DNA of 64,000 bases. It comes from Acidobacteriaceae bacterium. GTDB taxonomy: Bacteria > Acidobacteriota > Terriglobia > Bryobacterales > Bryobacteraceae. The stretch is from assembly GCA_019233755.1 (NCBI GenBank), contig JAFAMD010000055.1:107168-171167 (forward strand), read 5' to 3'. The translations under genes were made by a program, and so were the position numbers. Below the pieces are notes generated by a model. It worked only from the letters and a program-made list of their open reading frames with translations, did no database searches and was not told where the DNA came from. Below, in pieces: positions 9,626-18,247 of this stretch (positions within the stretch are counted from its first letter, which is position 1; every line of letters starts with the position of its first letter).

Positions 9626-10561
9626 GTGAGCGCACTGTTCGCTGGAAGCAAAATTTTGGTAACCGGCGGCGCCGGGTTTATCGGCAGCCACATCGTGGAA
9701 CGCCTCGTTGAAGAGCGCGCCGAGGTAACCGTCCTGGATAATTTTTCTCGCGGTTCCCTTTCGCTGCTTTCAAACGTACTCGATTCCGTTTGCGTTATCG
9801 AGGGGGACGTGCGAGATCGTAGCTGTGTTGAAGCGGCATCGGTCGGCCAGACGGCCGTGATTCACCTGGCTAGCCAATCGAGTGTAATGCGCGCTTCGGC
9901 GGACTTGGACGAGTCCTTCACAGGGAATGTCGTGGGCACGTTCGAAGTCCTGCGAGCGGCCAAATCCGCGGGCGTGAAGCATTGCATTTTTGCATCGTCG
10001 CGGGAGGTGTACGGCGACCCCACGCAGCTACCGGTCGGCGAGGACACCCGGCTCGATCCGAAGAATCCATACGGGGTAAGCAAGTTGGCCGGGGAGCTAT
10101 ATTGCAGATCTTTCCAGGATGAGTCGTTTCGTGTTTCCATCCTCCGTTTGGCCAACGTGTATGGATTCCGGGACTTCGATCGCGTGATTCCGATCTTCGT
10201 CGGCCAGGCTCTGCGCAACGAAGATCTCGTGCTCTATGGGGGCGGCCAGATTCTCGATTTCGTGTGGATCGATACCGTTGTCGACGCGTTTGTTGCAGTT
10301 GCTGCGTCGAAATTTCCGACCGGCGCCCTAAATGTAGGGAGCGGAAAAGGTATCACGATTCACGACCTGGCCCGCCATATCGTACGTTTGAGCGGCTCCG
10401 GCTCCCGTGTTGTCGTGCGGCAACCGAGGTCATTAGAAAGTGTTGGATTCATCGCGGATACAACCAGAGCGAAACAAACACTGGGAATTGATTTCTCTCA
10501 TGAGCTGCTCTACAACCTGCCGCTATTGCTCGAGTCAGTAAGCCAACCGGCGCCCATATAG
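9626..10561 (+). CDS. NAD-dependent nucleotide-sugar epimerase/dehydratase (extended SDR)
   Basis: Extended short-chain dehydrogenase of 311 residues. The NAD-binding motif GGAGFIGSH lies near residues 15-23, and the catalytic pair is Tyr149 and Lys153 in the Y-G-V-S-K motif; SSREVYGDP and LRLANVYGFRD are also typical. Such enzymes interconvert UDP- or dTDP-activated sugars (for example 4-epimerisation), so this one probably supplies a special sugar donor to the neighbouring transferases. The GTG start is set by the conserved N-terminus. Product unknown. Confidence 0.88.
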   Translation: MSALFAGSKILVTGGAGFIGSHIVERLVEERAEVTVLDNFSRGSLSLLSNVLDSVCVIEGDVRDRSCVEAASVGQTAVIHLASQSSVMRASADLDESFTGNVVGTFEVLRAAKSAGVKHCIFASSREVYGDPTQLPVGEDTRLDPKNPYGVSKLAGELYCRSFQDESFRVSILRLANVYGFRDFDRVIPIFVGQALRNEDLVLYGGGQILDFVWIDTVVDAFVAVAASKFPTGALNVGSGKGITIHDLARHIVRLSGSGSRVVVRQPRSLESVGFIADTTRAKQTLGIDFSHELLYNLPLLLESVSQPAPI

Positions 10562-10573
10562 TGTCACCAAATC

Positions 10574-12346
10574 ATGTCTATTCATATCCTGGGTCTGAAT
10601 GCGTATCACGGAGATTCCTCGGCTGCTGTTCTGGTGGACGGGCAGTTAACGGCTGCTCTTGAAGAAGAGCGCCTGAACCGGGTCAAGCATTGGGCCGGTC
10701 TGCCCGTATTGGCGTCTAATCGTTGCCTGACCCTTTCCAGAATCACCGCCGTCGATCATATCGCCGTTTCCCGCGATCCCGGCGCGCATCTGGGACGCAA
10801 GCTGCTGCGAGCCATTACCCGCCCGCAGAATCTCGGCAATATGGCCAGCCGCGCAGCTAATAGCGTGCAGCTTACTCGTTTGCAGCAACAATTGGCCGAG
10901 GCCGGCGTGCGCGGTGCAGAAAACGCCAGGATGCATTTCGTAGAACATCATCGGGCGCATCTGGCCAGCGCATTTTTCGCTTCTCCCTTCGAGGAGGCCG
11001 CCGTTGTTTCCGTGGATGGCTTCGGCGACTTCAGCAGTGTCATGTGGGGTATTGGGCGTGGCAATCAGATCGAAGTGCTCGGGGCTGTTCACTTCCCGCA
11101 CTCGCTCGGACTCTTCTACACGGCTTTCACCCAATTCCTCGGATTCACGAAGTACGGCGACGAATACAAGATGATGGGCCTGGGGGCATACGGTAAGCCC
11201 TCGTTTCTTTCCAAGGTCCGGAGAGTGGTTCGTACCGAAGGCGACCAGATCCGCTTGGACCTCGATTACTTCCGCCACCATTCGGACGGGGTTGAAATGA
11301 CGTGGGAAGGGGGCGAGCCCAATCTCGGCTGCGTCTACTCTTCCCGCTTTGTTGAGGAGTTCGGCACGCCACGGACTCCGCGAAGCGAGATCAGCCAGCG
11401 CGACATGGATCTGGCCGCTTCCGCGCAAGCCGTACTCGAAGAGAATTACTTCGCCCTCCTGAATTTCGTACAGAAGAAAACGGGACAGCGCGCGGTCTGC
11501 CTTGCCGGAGGGGTTGCGCTGAATTGCGTGGCGAATGGCAGAATCTTCGAAGGGACGCCTTTTCGTGATGTGTACGTTCAGCCGGCAGCGCACGATGCTG
11601 GAACATCCATCGGCGCTGCTCTCTTTGTGTGGAATCAGCTTCTGCGGAAGCCCCGTACATTCGTCATGGGAGACGTCTATTATGGGCCCGCGTACGATGA
11701 CCTGGAGATCCTTCGTGCACTCGAAGAAACAGGGACGCGCTACCATCGCCTCAACGAGGCGGAATTAGTCGATCGAACTGCCCGTGAAATCTCGGACGGC
11801 AAAATAGTCGGCTGGTATCAGGGACGGATGGAATTCGGTCCGCGTGCGCTAGGCAACCGCAGCATCCTGGCCGACCCGCGCCGGAGCGATATGAAGGACA
11901 TTCTGAACCGACGGATCAAGTATCGCGAGCCGTTCCGGCCCTTCTGCCCGTCCGTTCTGCGTGAAGACGTCGCGGACTTCTTCGAAATGGACTACCCCTC
12001 GCCTTTTATGGTGATGGCTTACAAAATCAGGCCCGAGCAGCGGGAACGAATCCCGGCGGTGACACACGGCGACGGCACAGGACGCCTGCAAACAGTGGAA
12101 AAAGATGTGAATCCGCTGTATTGGAAGCTCATTCACCGTTTCAAGGAGCTCACCGGCATCCCTGTCTTGATCAATACTTCGTTCAACGAGAACGAACCCA
12201 TCGTGGACACTCCGCAGCACGCTATCGACTGTTTTCTTCGCACCCAAATGGACGTGCTGGCGATCGGGCCCTATCTTGCGCTCAAAACCGAGAACGCGGA
12301 AGCAGCCCAGCGAAGCAAAGGTGTTTTCGCCGGCCAGTGCGCGTGA
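10574..12346 (+). CDS. Carbamoyltransferase, NodU/CmcH family
   Basis: Protein of 590 residues spanning both domains of the family. The N-terminal ASKHA-like domain starts HILGLNAYHGDSSAAVL and contains VSVDGFGDFSS, KMMGLGAYGKP and AGGVALNCVANGR (around residue 312). The C-terminal YrdC-like domain has EFGPRALGNRSILADPR (around residue 420) and FRPFCPSVL. NodU decorates Nod factors and related enzymes carbamoylate antibiotics and polysaccharides, using carbamoyl phosphate and ATP through a carbamoyl-adenylate. In an exopolysaccharide locus the likely acceptor is a hydroxyl of a repeat-unit sugar. It sits 13 bases after the epimerase. Confidence 0.93.
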   Translation: MSIHILGLNAYHGDSSAAVLVDGQLTAALEEERLNRVKHWAGLPVLASNRCLTLSRITAVDHIAVSRDPGAHLGRKLLRAITRPQNLGNMASRAANSVQLTRLQQQLAEAGVRGAENARMHFVEHHRAHLASAFFASPFEEAAVVSVDGFGDFSSVMWGIGRGNQIEVLGAVHFPHSLGLFYTAFTQFLGFTKYGDEYKMMGLGAYGKPSFLSKVRRVVRTEGDQIRLDLDYFRHHSDGVEMTWEGGEPNLGCVYSSRFVEEFGTPRTPRSEISQRDMDLAASAQAVLEENYFALLNFVQKKTGQRAVCLAGGVALNCVANGRIFEGTPFRDVYVQPAAHDAGTSIGAALFVWNQLLRKPRTFVMGDVYYGPAYDDLEILRALEETGTRYHRLNEAELVDRTAREISDGKIVGWYQGRMEFGPRALGNRSILADPRRSDMKDILNRRIKYREPFRPFCPSVLREDVADFFEMDYPSPFMVMAYKIRPEQRERIPAVTHGDGTGRLQTVEKDVNPLYWKLIHRFKELTGIPVLINTSFNENEPIVDTPQHAIDCFLRTQMDVLAIGPYLALKTENAEAAQRSKGVFAGQCA

Positions 12347-12394
12347 GTCACGCAGAAGTAATTATCGAGTCATGAGCGGTTCTTCTTTCGTTTC

Positions 12395-13648
12395 GTGAAA
12401 ATCCTGATTCTGAATCAGACGTTTTATCCGGACGTCGTTGCGACCGCGCACTATGCGGCTCATCTCGGTACCGCGCTCGCTTCCGAAGGCCACGAGGTTT
12501 CCGCTATAGCCGGCATCCGCGCCTATGACGACCCCACTAAGCGCTTTGCCGCTAAAGAGGCCTGGCAGGCCGTAAACATCCGCCGCATCTTCACACCGGG
12601 ACTGGGGAAGGCGTCCAAACTGCGGAGACTAGTCGACTTTGCCACGTTCCTTCTCGGCTGCGCCTGGCGCCTGCTCTGGACGCCGCGCCACGATGTCGTT
12701 GTTTCACTGACGTCTCCTCCGCTGATTGCCTTCCTGGCGGCTCTCTTTGTTCGCCTCAAGGGCGGGGAACTGCTGTATTGGGTGATGGACTTGAATCCCG
12801 ATCAGGCGATCGCCGCGGGAATGCTTCAGCCGCTCGCTTTGCGTACCAGGCTGCTTGAGTGGATGCTTCGCTACACCCTCTCAGCTTCGAGCCGGATCAT
12901 CGTCCTGGATCGCTTCATGAAGGAGCGGATCTGCGCGCGCGGCATCGATCCTGGCTTGATCTCGACGATTCCGCCATGGTCGCACGACGCCGCTCTTGCG
13001 CTCGATCAGGAACGCCGGGCTTTGTTTCGCCGGGAGCATGGCTTGGAGGGGAAGTTTGTCGTAATGTATGCCGGCAACCATAGCCCGTGCCATCCGCTCG
13101 ACACGCTTATTGGTGCGGCAGAGCAACTGGCCGCGCACAAGGACGTCATGTTCTGCTTTGTCGGCGGAGGCGTGGAACACAAAAAGATCGCAGCGTACGC
13201 GCAACAAACTCACGCCAGCAACGTGGTGTGTCTGCCCTATCCGCCGAAAGAGCGCCTCACGGATCCGCTGTTCGCCGCGGATCTGCATGTCGTCGTGATG
13301 GGAGAGCCATATCTGGGCATCGTTCATCCCTGCAAGGTTTACAATATTCTCGCTCTCGGAACGCCTCTCCTCTATATTGGGCCGCTCGAGAGTCATGTGA
13401 CGGACCTGGCTGCGAAGGCACAGCAAACGGAGTGGTTTTACCCTGCCGTACCTGGCGCAACGACGCAAGTGGTGGACCATATCCTGCGGGCAAAGCAAGC
13501 GTGCAGACTTTCGGTTCCCGAAGAGAAAGCCGTGGGGGCAGCATTTTCCCGGAGCGAGCTGCTCACGCAGGTTGTTCGAGAGGTGCAGAATCTGGTGCCG
13601 GGTGTGCCTTTTGCCGGCAGCGAGAAGCTTCGTGCCGCTACGGAATGA
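12395..13648 (+). CDS. WcaI-like glycosyltransferase family 4
   Basis: GT4 enzyme of 417 residues resembling colanic-acid WcaI. The N-terminus is KILILNQTFYPDVVATA, the middle has VVVSLTSPPLIAF and LLYWVMDLNPDQAIAAG (a W-D-L-x-P-type motif common in WcaI-like proteins), and the donor side has FVVMYAGNHSPCHPLDTL. The late region is PYLGIVHPCKVYNILALGTPLL, in which the usual second Glu is replaced. The GTG start is supported by the conserved start of the fold; no strong ribosome binding site is visible. It lies between the carbamoyltransferase and the exosortase. Confidence 0.85.
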   Translation: MKILILNQTFYPDVVATAHYAAHLGTALASEGHEVSAIAGIRAYDDPTKRFAAKEAWQAVNIRRIFTPGLGKASKLRRLVDFATFLLGCAWRLLWTPRHDVVVSLTSPPLIAFLAALFVRLKGGELLYWVMDLNPDQAIAAGMLQPLALRTRLLEWMLRYTLSASSRIIVLDRFMKERICARGIDPGLISTIPPWSHDAALALDQERRALFRREHGLEGKFVVMYAGNHSPCHPLDTLIGAAEQLAAHKDVMFCFVGGGVEHKKIAAYAQQTHASNVVCLPYPPKERLTDPLFAADLHVVVMGEPYLGIVHPCKVYNILALGTPLLYIGPLESHVTDLAAKAQQTEWFYPAVPGATTQVVDHILRAKQACRLSVPEEKAVGAAFSRSELLTQVVREVQNLVPGVPFAGSEKLRAATE

Positions 13649-13669
13649 GAACAAATCAACCTTGACAGT

Positions 13670-14593
13670 ATGAGTGGAAAAGCGACAGTTTTTGACGCAG
13701 ACGTGCGCGGGCCCGTTGGGGGCGAAACTTCTTCCTCCCCGGCCTCATGGATGCCGGTGTTGTGGTTCGGAGGACTGCTGGCAGTTTCGTATGCCTTCGT
13801 GTTGAGCCGCCTGGCGCAACAGTGGTTCACGGACGACGACATGAGTCACGGCATGTTCGTCCCGCCGCTCGTGGCCTATATAGTCTGGCAACGTTGGACG
13901 AAGCTGCGCAGCTTGCCGGCAGCTTCGAACATGTGGGGATTGCTTCTGATGATTGCCGGATCCCTCATGCTCTGCATCGGGCCGCCGAGTTTGCCGACGT
14001 TCGTGTTTATGACCCGCGTCGGGTTTGTCTTTTCGCTCACCGGCTTGGTCCTTTTCTTACGTGGGACTCGCACGCTACGCGAGTTGGCCTACCCGCTCTT
14101 ACTTCTGTTGTTTATGATTCCACCGCCCGGATTCATTTATCAAAGATTGACATTGCCGCTGCAGTTTGTCGCGAGCTTTCTGTCGGAAAATCTGCTGGAA
14201 CTTCTGGGGTACTCGGTGCTGCGGGAGGGGAATGTGCTCCATTTACCGGGACAGACCCTGGATGTGGTGGAAGCATGCAGCGGCTTACGCTCGCTGCTGT
14301 CGCTGTCCTTTCTGGCGCAGGCGTACGCATATCTGTTCGACCGCCGGCCGTGGATGAGAGTCGCGCTGGCGATTGTGATCATTCCGATTGCCGTGGCCGC
14401 CAATGCCTGCCGCATCGCATTATCTGCCATGGCGGGGCGCATTAATCCGGAGTGGGGGCATGGTCTGTACCATGCCATGACCGCCTGGATCGTTTTTGTT
14501 GTCTCGTTTGTGCTTTTGTTGATCACGCATCAAGTGATCTGCCGGGTCCGCGGTTTGTTCTATAAGGAGGAAACAGCCGATGCGCTTTCTTAA
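13670..14593 (+). CDS. Exosortase (XrtA/EpsH-like)
   Basis: Integral membrane protein of 307 residues with about eight hydrophobic helices and the exosortase signature: Cys203 in VEACSGLRSL, Arg248 in ANACRIA and His268 in GHGLYH, the catalytic triad positions of the family. Exosortases recognise C-terminal PEP-CTERM signals and are thought to cleave and transfer the protein across the cytoplasmic membrane of bacteria that make exopolysaccharide. The next gene is the EpsI partner (overlap of 14 bases), and a PEP-CTERM substrate lies 3 kb downstream. Subtype XrtA is inferred from the surrounding EPS genes, not proven. Confidence 0.93.
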   Translation: MSGKATVFDADVRGPVGGETSSSPASWMPVLWFGGLLAVSYAFVLSRLAQQWFTDDDMSHGMFVPPLVAYIVWQRWTKLRSLPAASNMWGLLLMIAGSLMLCIGPPSLPTFVFMTRVGFVFSLTGLVLFLRGTRTLRELAYPLLLLLFMIPPPGFIYQRLTLPLQFVASFLSENLLELLGYSVLREGNVLHLPGQTLDVVEACSGLRSLLSLSFLAQAYAYLFDRRPWMRVALAIVIIPIAVAANACRIALSAMAGRINPEWGHGLYHAMTAWIVFVVSFVLLLITHQVICRVRGLFYKEETADALS

Positions 14594-15224
14594 ATCGCGG
14601 AACGCCGTAATCGCCAGCTCTATTTTGCTGCTGCAAATGCTCGTCTACTACCGGGTATCCCGGGCGGAAGTGATCCCAAACGCAACCCCATGGAGCACGT
14701 TTCCGGAGCAAATCGGCGCGTGGCGTGGCATGGACGCGCCGGTGGATCAAGAAAGCATGGATCGCCTTCACCCGGACGATTATCTGAATCGGGTCTACTC
14801 CAATGACCAGTCGGGCGGGGTCTCCAGTCTTTTTGTCGCGTACTTCAAAACCCAGCGCGATGGCAGAGCGCCACATTCTCCGCGAAACTGTCTACCCGGC
14901 GCGGGCTGGGAGTCGCTTTCGAACGTCGTCCGCCCGCTTGACGTTTCAGGCTGGAGTGGGCCCATTCCGGTCAACGAGTACATCGTCCAGAAAGATGGCG
15001 GCAAGCTGGTGGTGCATTATTGGTTTCAACAGGATCACCGCGTCTTTGCCAGCGAGTTCCGGGCCCAATTTTATGCTCTCCCGGAAATGCTCGTCCACGG
15101 CCGTACGGATATCGCGCTGATCCGTATCATCACTCCTGTCACGCGATCGCTGGATGCCGCTGAAGAATCCGGTTTGAAATTTGCCGCCAGCGTGTTTCCT
15201 CTGATCCGTGAAAGACTCCGCTGA
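14580..15224 (+). CDS. EpsI family exosortase-associated protein
   Basis: Protein of 214 residues with one N-terminal membrane anchor (VIASSILLLQMLVYYRV) and the EpsI domain: ATPWSTFPEQIGAWRGMD, then VSSLFVAYFKTQRDGRAPHSPRNCLPGAGW, in which the H-SP-x2-CLPG-x-GW block is diagnostic. In some species EpsI is fused to the exosortase; here it overlaps it by 14 bases. The conserved cysteine and histidine suggest a catalytic or processing role in the periplasm, but the activity is not established in the family. A Shine-Dalgarno-like AAGGAGG is seen just before the ATG at 14580. Confidence 0.93.
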   Translation: MRFLKSRNAVIASSILLLQMLVYYRVSRAEVIPNATPWSTFPEQIGAWRGMDAPVDQESMDRLHPDDYLNRVYSNDQSGGVSSLFVAYFKTQRDGRAPHSPRNCLPGAGWESLSNVVRPLDVSGWSGPIPVNEYIVQKDGGKLVVHYWFQQDHRVFASEFRAQFYALPEMLVHGRTDIALIRIITPVTRSLDAAEESGLKFAASVFPLIRERLR

Positions 15225-15255
15225 CTTCTGATTTGGCCGTGTCCAGGTTCAAAGC

Positions 15256-17589
15256 ATGAGAGAGAAGAAGCTTCGGCTGGCGCTGGTTGCTGTTGCCCTC
15301 GCGACCCATGTTGGTTGCACGATGAACCGCGACGCTGCGAAACAAAGCTACCTCCACAACGGAAATCGCCTGTTCGATTCCGGCAGTTGGGATGACGCTT
15401 CTCTCAACTACCGTAAGGCGATCGAAAAGGACCCGCAGTTCGGCGAAGCGTACTACAAACTCGGGTTGTCCGAAAGCCGGCGCGGCGAATTCGAGGAAGG
15501 AACGCGCGCCCTGACGCGCGCGGCCCAACTCCTGCCGGCACGGGATAACGTCAAAGTCGCTCTTGCGAACGACTCGCTCACGCTCTGCCTGCGGAATGAC
15601 TCCTGGCCGGCATGCGAAGCCGCCGGACAAGCGCTGTCGCAAGTGCGGCAGCAGGACACCTTCGACGTGCTTCGCATCAAGGGCCTGCTCGCCATGGTGG
15701 ACAGAAAACCGGATGAGGCGCGCGAATATCTTGGCCGCGCGAATACCCTCAAGCCGATGCAGCCGGATGTCGTTCACGCCTATACTGAGGCACTGATACA
15801 AGGCACGCCGGCCCAGCGGGAACAGGGCGAGGCCCTGGCTGTTGCCTTGGTCAAGGCTCACCCGGAGTTCCTTCCTATATATGACGTGCTCTACAGCCGC
15901 TATTGGATGACCAGGCGGTTCGCTGAGGCCGAACGGATCCTCGTCGAGAGAGTCCGCAACAATCCGGGCGAACCCTCTGCGCTCACCGGGCTCGCTTCTC
16001 ATTACGCTCGCAGTGGCAACCAGCAGGCAATGAATGCAGTCATCGATCGCATGGTTGCGAACTCGGCCTTCACTGACCGTTTCGTACGCGCTGGTGATTT
16101 CTATCGCAGCATCAATCAGCCTGACCGCGCCATTGCAATGTACGATCGCGGTCTCAGAGAACAGTCTGCCGACCTGGTGAGCTATAACCGCCGGATCATT
16201 ACTGTTCTCCAGTCCCAAGGGAAATTTGACGAAGCGATCAAACGGATAGATATGCTGCTGGCCGCCCACCCGGACGAACCCGAGCTCAATTACTCGAAGG
16301 CGGAGTTGCTCGTTAAGGAAGGCGGGAGCGAGAGTCTGGGGCAGGCTGTCCAGATCCTGAAGCATTTATTGCGAAAGGAGAATCGGGCTGATTTTCATTA
16401 TTTGCTAGGGCAAATTTTCTGCCTGCAGGGCGATTCCGATCGCGCTGAGAAGGAGTTTCTGGAAGCAGCGAAGAAGACGGCCTATGTTGAGCCCCTGCTC
16501 GCGCTCGCCGGTCTCGAGCTCCGCCGTAAAGACTACCGTACGGCTCTGCATTACGCTGACCGTGTTTTGCAATATTCACCGCTGGATGCCCGCGGCCGGT
16601 TGCTGCGCGCCAAAGCCCTCCGGGAAAAAGGGGACTTCGACGAAGCTGGAATTGAGTTGAGTTCTCTCGCAGAAGACTACCCTGCTTCGCTCGAACCAGC
16701 GCTCGAATTGGGGAACTTGCGGCTGGCTCAAGGCCGGTTCAAGGAAGCCGAGACGCTGTTTGCAACCCGTAACACTGCTGCCGGCGGCGACTTGCGATCC
16801 TTTGACGGATTAGTCCAGACGTACTTCGCCGAGAAGCAGCCGGAAAAAGCCGTGCGCCTGCTGAATGCACTTGGATCGGACCCGTCGACCGCGCCCGAGC
16901 GGCATTTGCGAGTTGCCGACGCGGCCATGGCAGCCCAGGACTTTCCGTTGGCCATAGCGCAGTACGCGTGTGTTTCGGCTGCCCAGCCGCAATGGACCTA
17001 TGTGCATTTGCGCTGGGGGGATGCACTTCTCAAGACCGGCCGCTTGAATGATGCGATCACTCAGTTTCAAGCCGCCTACGATGGTCCCGGCGATCGTACC
17101 CAGGCGGCCGCTATGCTGGCCCTGGCCTATGACCGCGCGAATCGAAAAAAGGACGCAATCGGTATGTATCGTGAGCTGTTGAAAGCACAGCCCGACAACG
17201 TGGCGGCACTGAATAATCTGGCGCTCCTGCTGGCTGATACCGGCGGTGATCTGGCTCAGGCTCTCGCTTTGGCGGAACATGCCGAGAAGGAGGCGCCCGG
17301 CGACCCTAGGATCTCCGATACGGTCGGTTGGATCTACCTGAAAAAGCGGGTCCTCGATGCGGCTGTCGCAGTCTTCTCAAAAGATGTGAGCCTCGCACCG
17401 CACGATCCTGTCTACCGTTACCATCTCGCCCTTGCGCTCGATGAGAAGGGCGAACCGGTGCTCGCTAAGAAATATCTGACCGCAGCCCTCGCTGACAATC
17501 CGCCTAAGGAAGACGCCAGAAATATTCGCGATCTGCTTTCTCGTATCCGCTCGGGTGCTGAACGTACTGGTACGGTGAATCCCGACTAA
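15256..17589 (+). CDS. TPR-repeat lipoprotein of the PEP-CTERM/EPS system (PrsT-like)
   Basis: Protein of 777 residues that is almost wholly tetratricopeptide repeats, for example WDDASLNYRKAIEKDPQFGEAYYKLG near the N-terminus and AAALNNLALLLADTGGDLAQALALAEHAE near the end. It starts with a positively charged, hydrophobic leader ending in HVGC, a plausible lipobox with the lipidated cysteine near residue 22. TPR lipoproteins of this size (PrsT type) accompany exosortases and are thought to scaffold the export or assembly machine. It lies 31 bases after epsI and 72 bases before the PEP-CTERM gene. A start upstream of ATG 15256 is not needed. Confidence 0.85.
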   Translation: MREKKLRLALVAVALATHVGCTMNRDAAKQSYLHNGNRLFDSGSWDDASLNYRKAIEKDPQFGEAYYKLGLSESRRGEFEEGTRALTRAAQLLPARDNVKVALANDSLTLCLRNDSWPACEAAGQALSQVRQQDTFDVLRIKGLLAMVDRKPDEAREYLGRANTLKPMQPDVVHAYTEALIQGTPAQREQGEALAVALVKAHPEFLPIYDVLYSRYWMTRRFAEAERILVERVRNNPGEPSALTGLASHYARSGNQQAMNAVIDRMVANSAFTDRFVRAGDFYRSINQPDRAIAMYDRGLREQSADLVSYNRRIITVLQSQGKFDEAIKRIDMLLAAHPDEPELNYSKAELLVKEGGSESLGQAVQILKHLLRKENRADFHYLLGQIFCLQGDSDRAEKEFLEAAKKTAYVEPLLALAGLELRRKDYRTALHYADRVLQYSPLDARGRLLRAKALREKGDFDEAGIELSSLAEDYPASLEPALELGNLRLAQGRFKEAETLFATRNTAAGGDLRSFDGLVQTYFAEKQPEKAVRLLNALGSDPSTAPERHLRVADAAMAAQDFPLAIAQYACVSAAQPQWTYVHLRWGDALLKTGRLNDAITQFQAAYDGPGDRTQAAAMLALAYDRANRKKDAIGMYRELLKAQPDNVAALNNLALLLADTGGDLAQALALAEHAEKEAPGDPRISDTVGWIYLKKRVLDAAVAVFSKDVSLAPHDPVYRYHLALALDEKGEPVLAKKYLTAALADNPPKEDARNIRDLLSRIRSGAERTGTVNPD

Positions 17590-17661
17590 ACCTTGGCGCC
17601 TCGAAGAGTTTCTAGTAGCATGTTTGTTGGATGCCGCACTCTCTATTCATCGGGACCATGG

Positions 17662-18144
17662 ATGCGCTTTGAGAGGCGCATGAAAGCAGCGCTGCTCGTT
17701 CTGGCGGGGTTGGCGCTTGCGTCTACCCAGGCTTCCGCCGTGGTGGTTTTTTACAACTCCACCAATTCGGGAACCTACGGCTCCTCCGGACCGGGCGCGT
17801 ACCCGATGTATGGTGCTACGGCGCACGTAGGCGCCATGGCACCCGCCAATCCCATCACTGGCGACCTCGGTTTCCCCACAGTCACCAACACTGCCAACGA
17901 CCTTCCGGCATTCCCTCTCTCATCAACTTCGCTGACGATCGGTCCAGATATTTACGGGCTGACAGATCCGGTTTCGGGTTCGCCGAACAAGTCCGTTCTT
18001 CGAAGTCATGGTCCCACTGCAATCCACGCACGCACAAGCATCGCCTCGACTCCCGAACCCACGTTCTACTTCCTAACCGGCTGCGGGTTAGCGGTCCTTC
18101 TCGCGATGGCGCTTCGCCGCCGTGCGCAGAAGGGACAATCTTAG
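17662..18144 (+). CDS. Small secreted PEP-CTERM protein (probable exosortase substrate)
   Basis: Protein of about 160 residues with a cleavable signal peptide (KAALLVLAGLALASTQASA), a low-complexity Ser/Thr/Gly/Pro-rich body, and a C-terminal sorting signal: a TPEPT motif, a hydrophobic stretch (YFLTGCGLAVLLAMAL) and a basic tail RRRAQK. This is the PEP-CTERM tripartite signal cut by exosortases, one of which lies 3 kb upstream. ATG 17662 is chosen because it gives a normal signal peptide; the frame is open from 17593, and ATG 17680 is another option. The body has no recognised domain; many such substrates are glycosylated and tied to the exopolysaccharide. Confidence 0.8.
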   Translation: MRFERRMKAALLVLAGLALASTQASAVVVFYNSTNSGTYGSSGPGAYPMYGATAHVGAMAPANPITGDLGFPTVTNTANDLPAFPLSSTSLTIGPDIYGLTDPVSGSPNKSVLRSHGPTAIHARTSIASTPEPTFYFLTGCGLAVLLAMALRRRAQKGQS

Positions 18145-18247
18145 TTTTCGCAGTCCGTCACCGGTCTACATCGCTTCGAATCCATCATTGCCCGTTTCCT
18201 GAACTCAATCGGTCTTCCAACCGGCATACCTTGAGGTCTTCTTTCAC

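Noticed and set aside
10646..11746. Minus-strand open frame of 366 codons inside the carbamoyltransferase gene
   Set aside because: The plus strand carries all motifs of the NodU/CmcH family; the antisense frame has no recognisable features.
15139..16365. Minus-strand open frame of 408 codons over epsI and the TPR gene
   Set aside because: It crosses two convincing plus-strand genes and has no domain or ribosome binding site.
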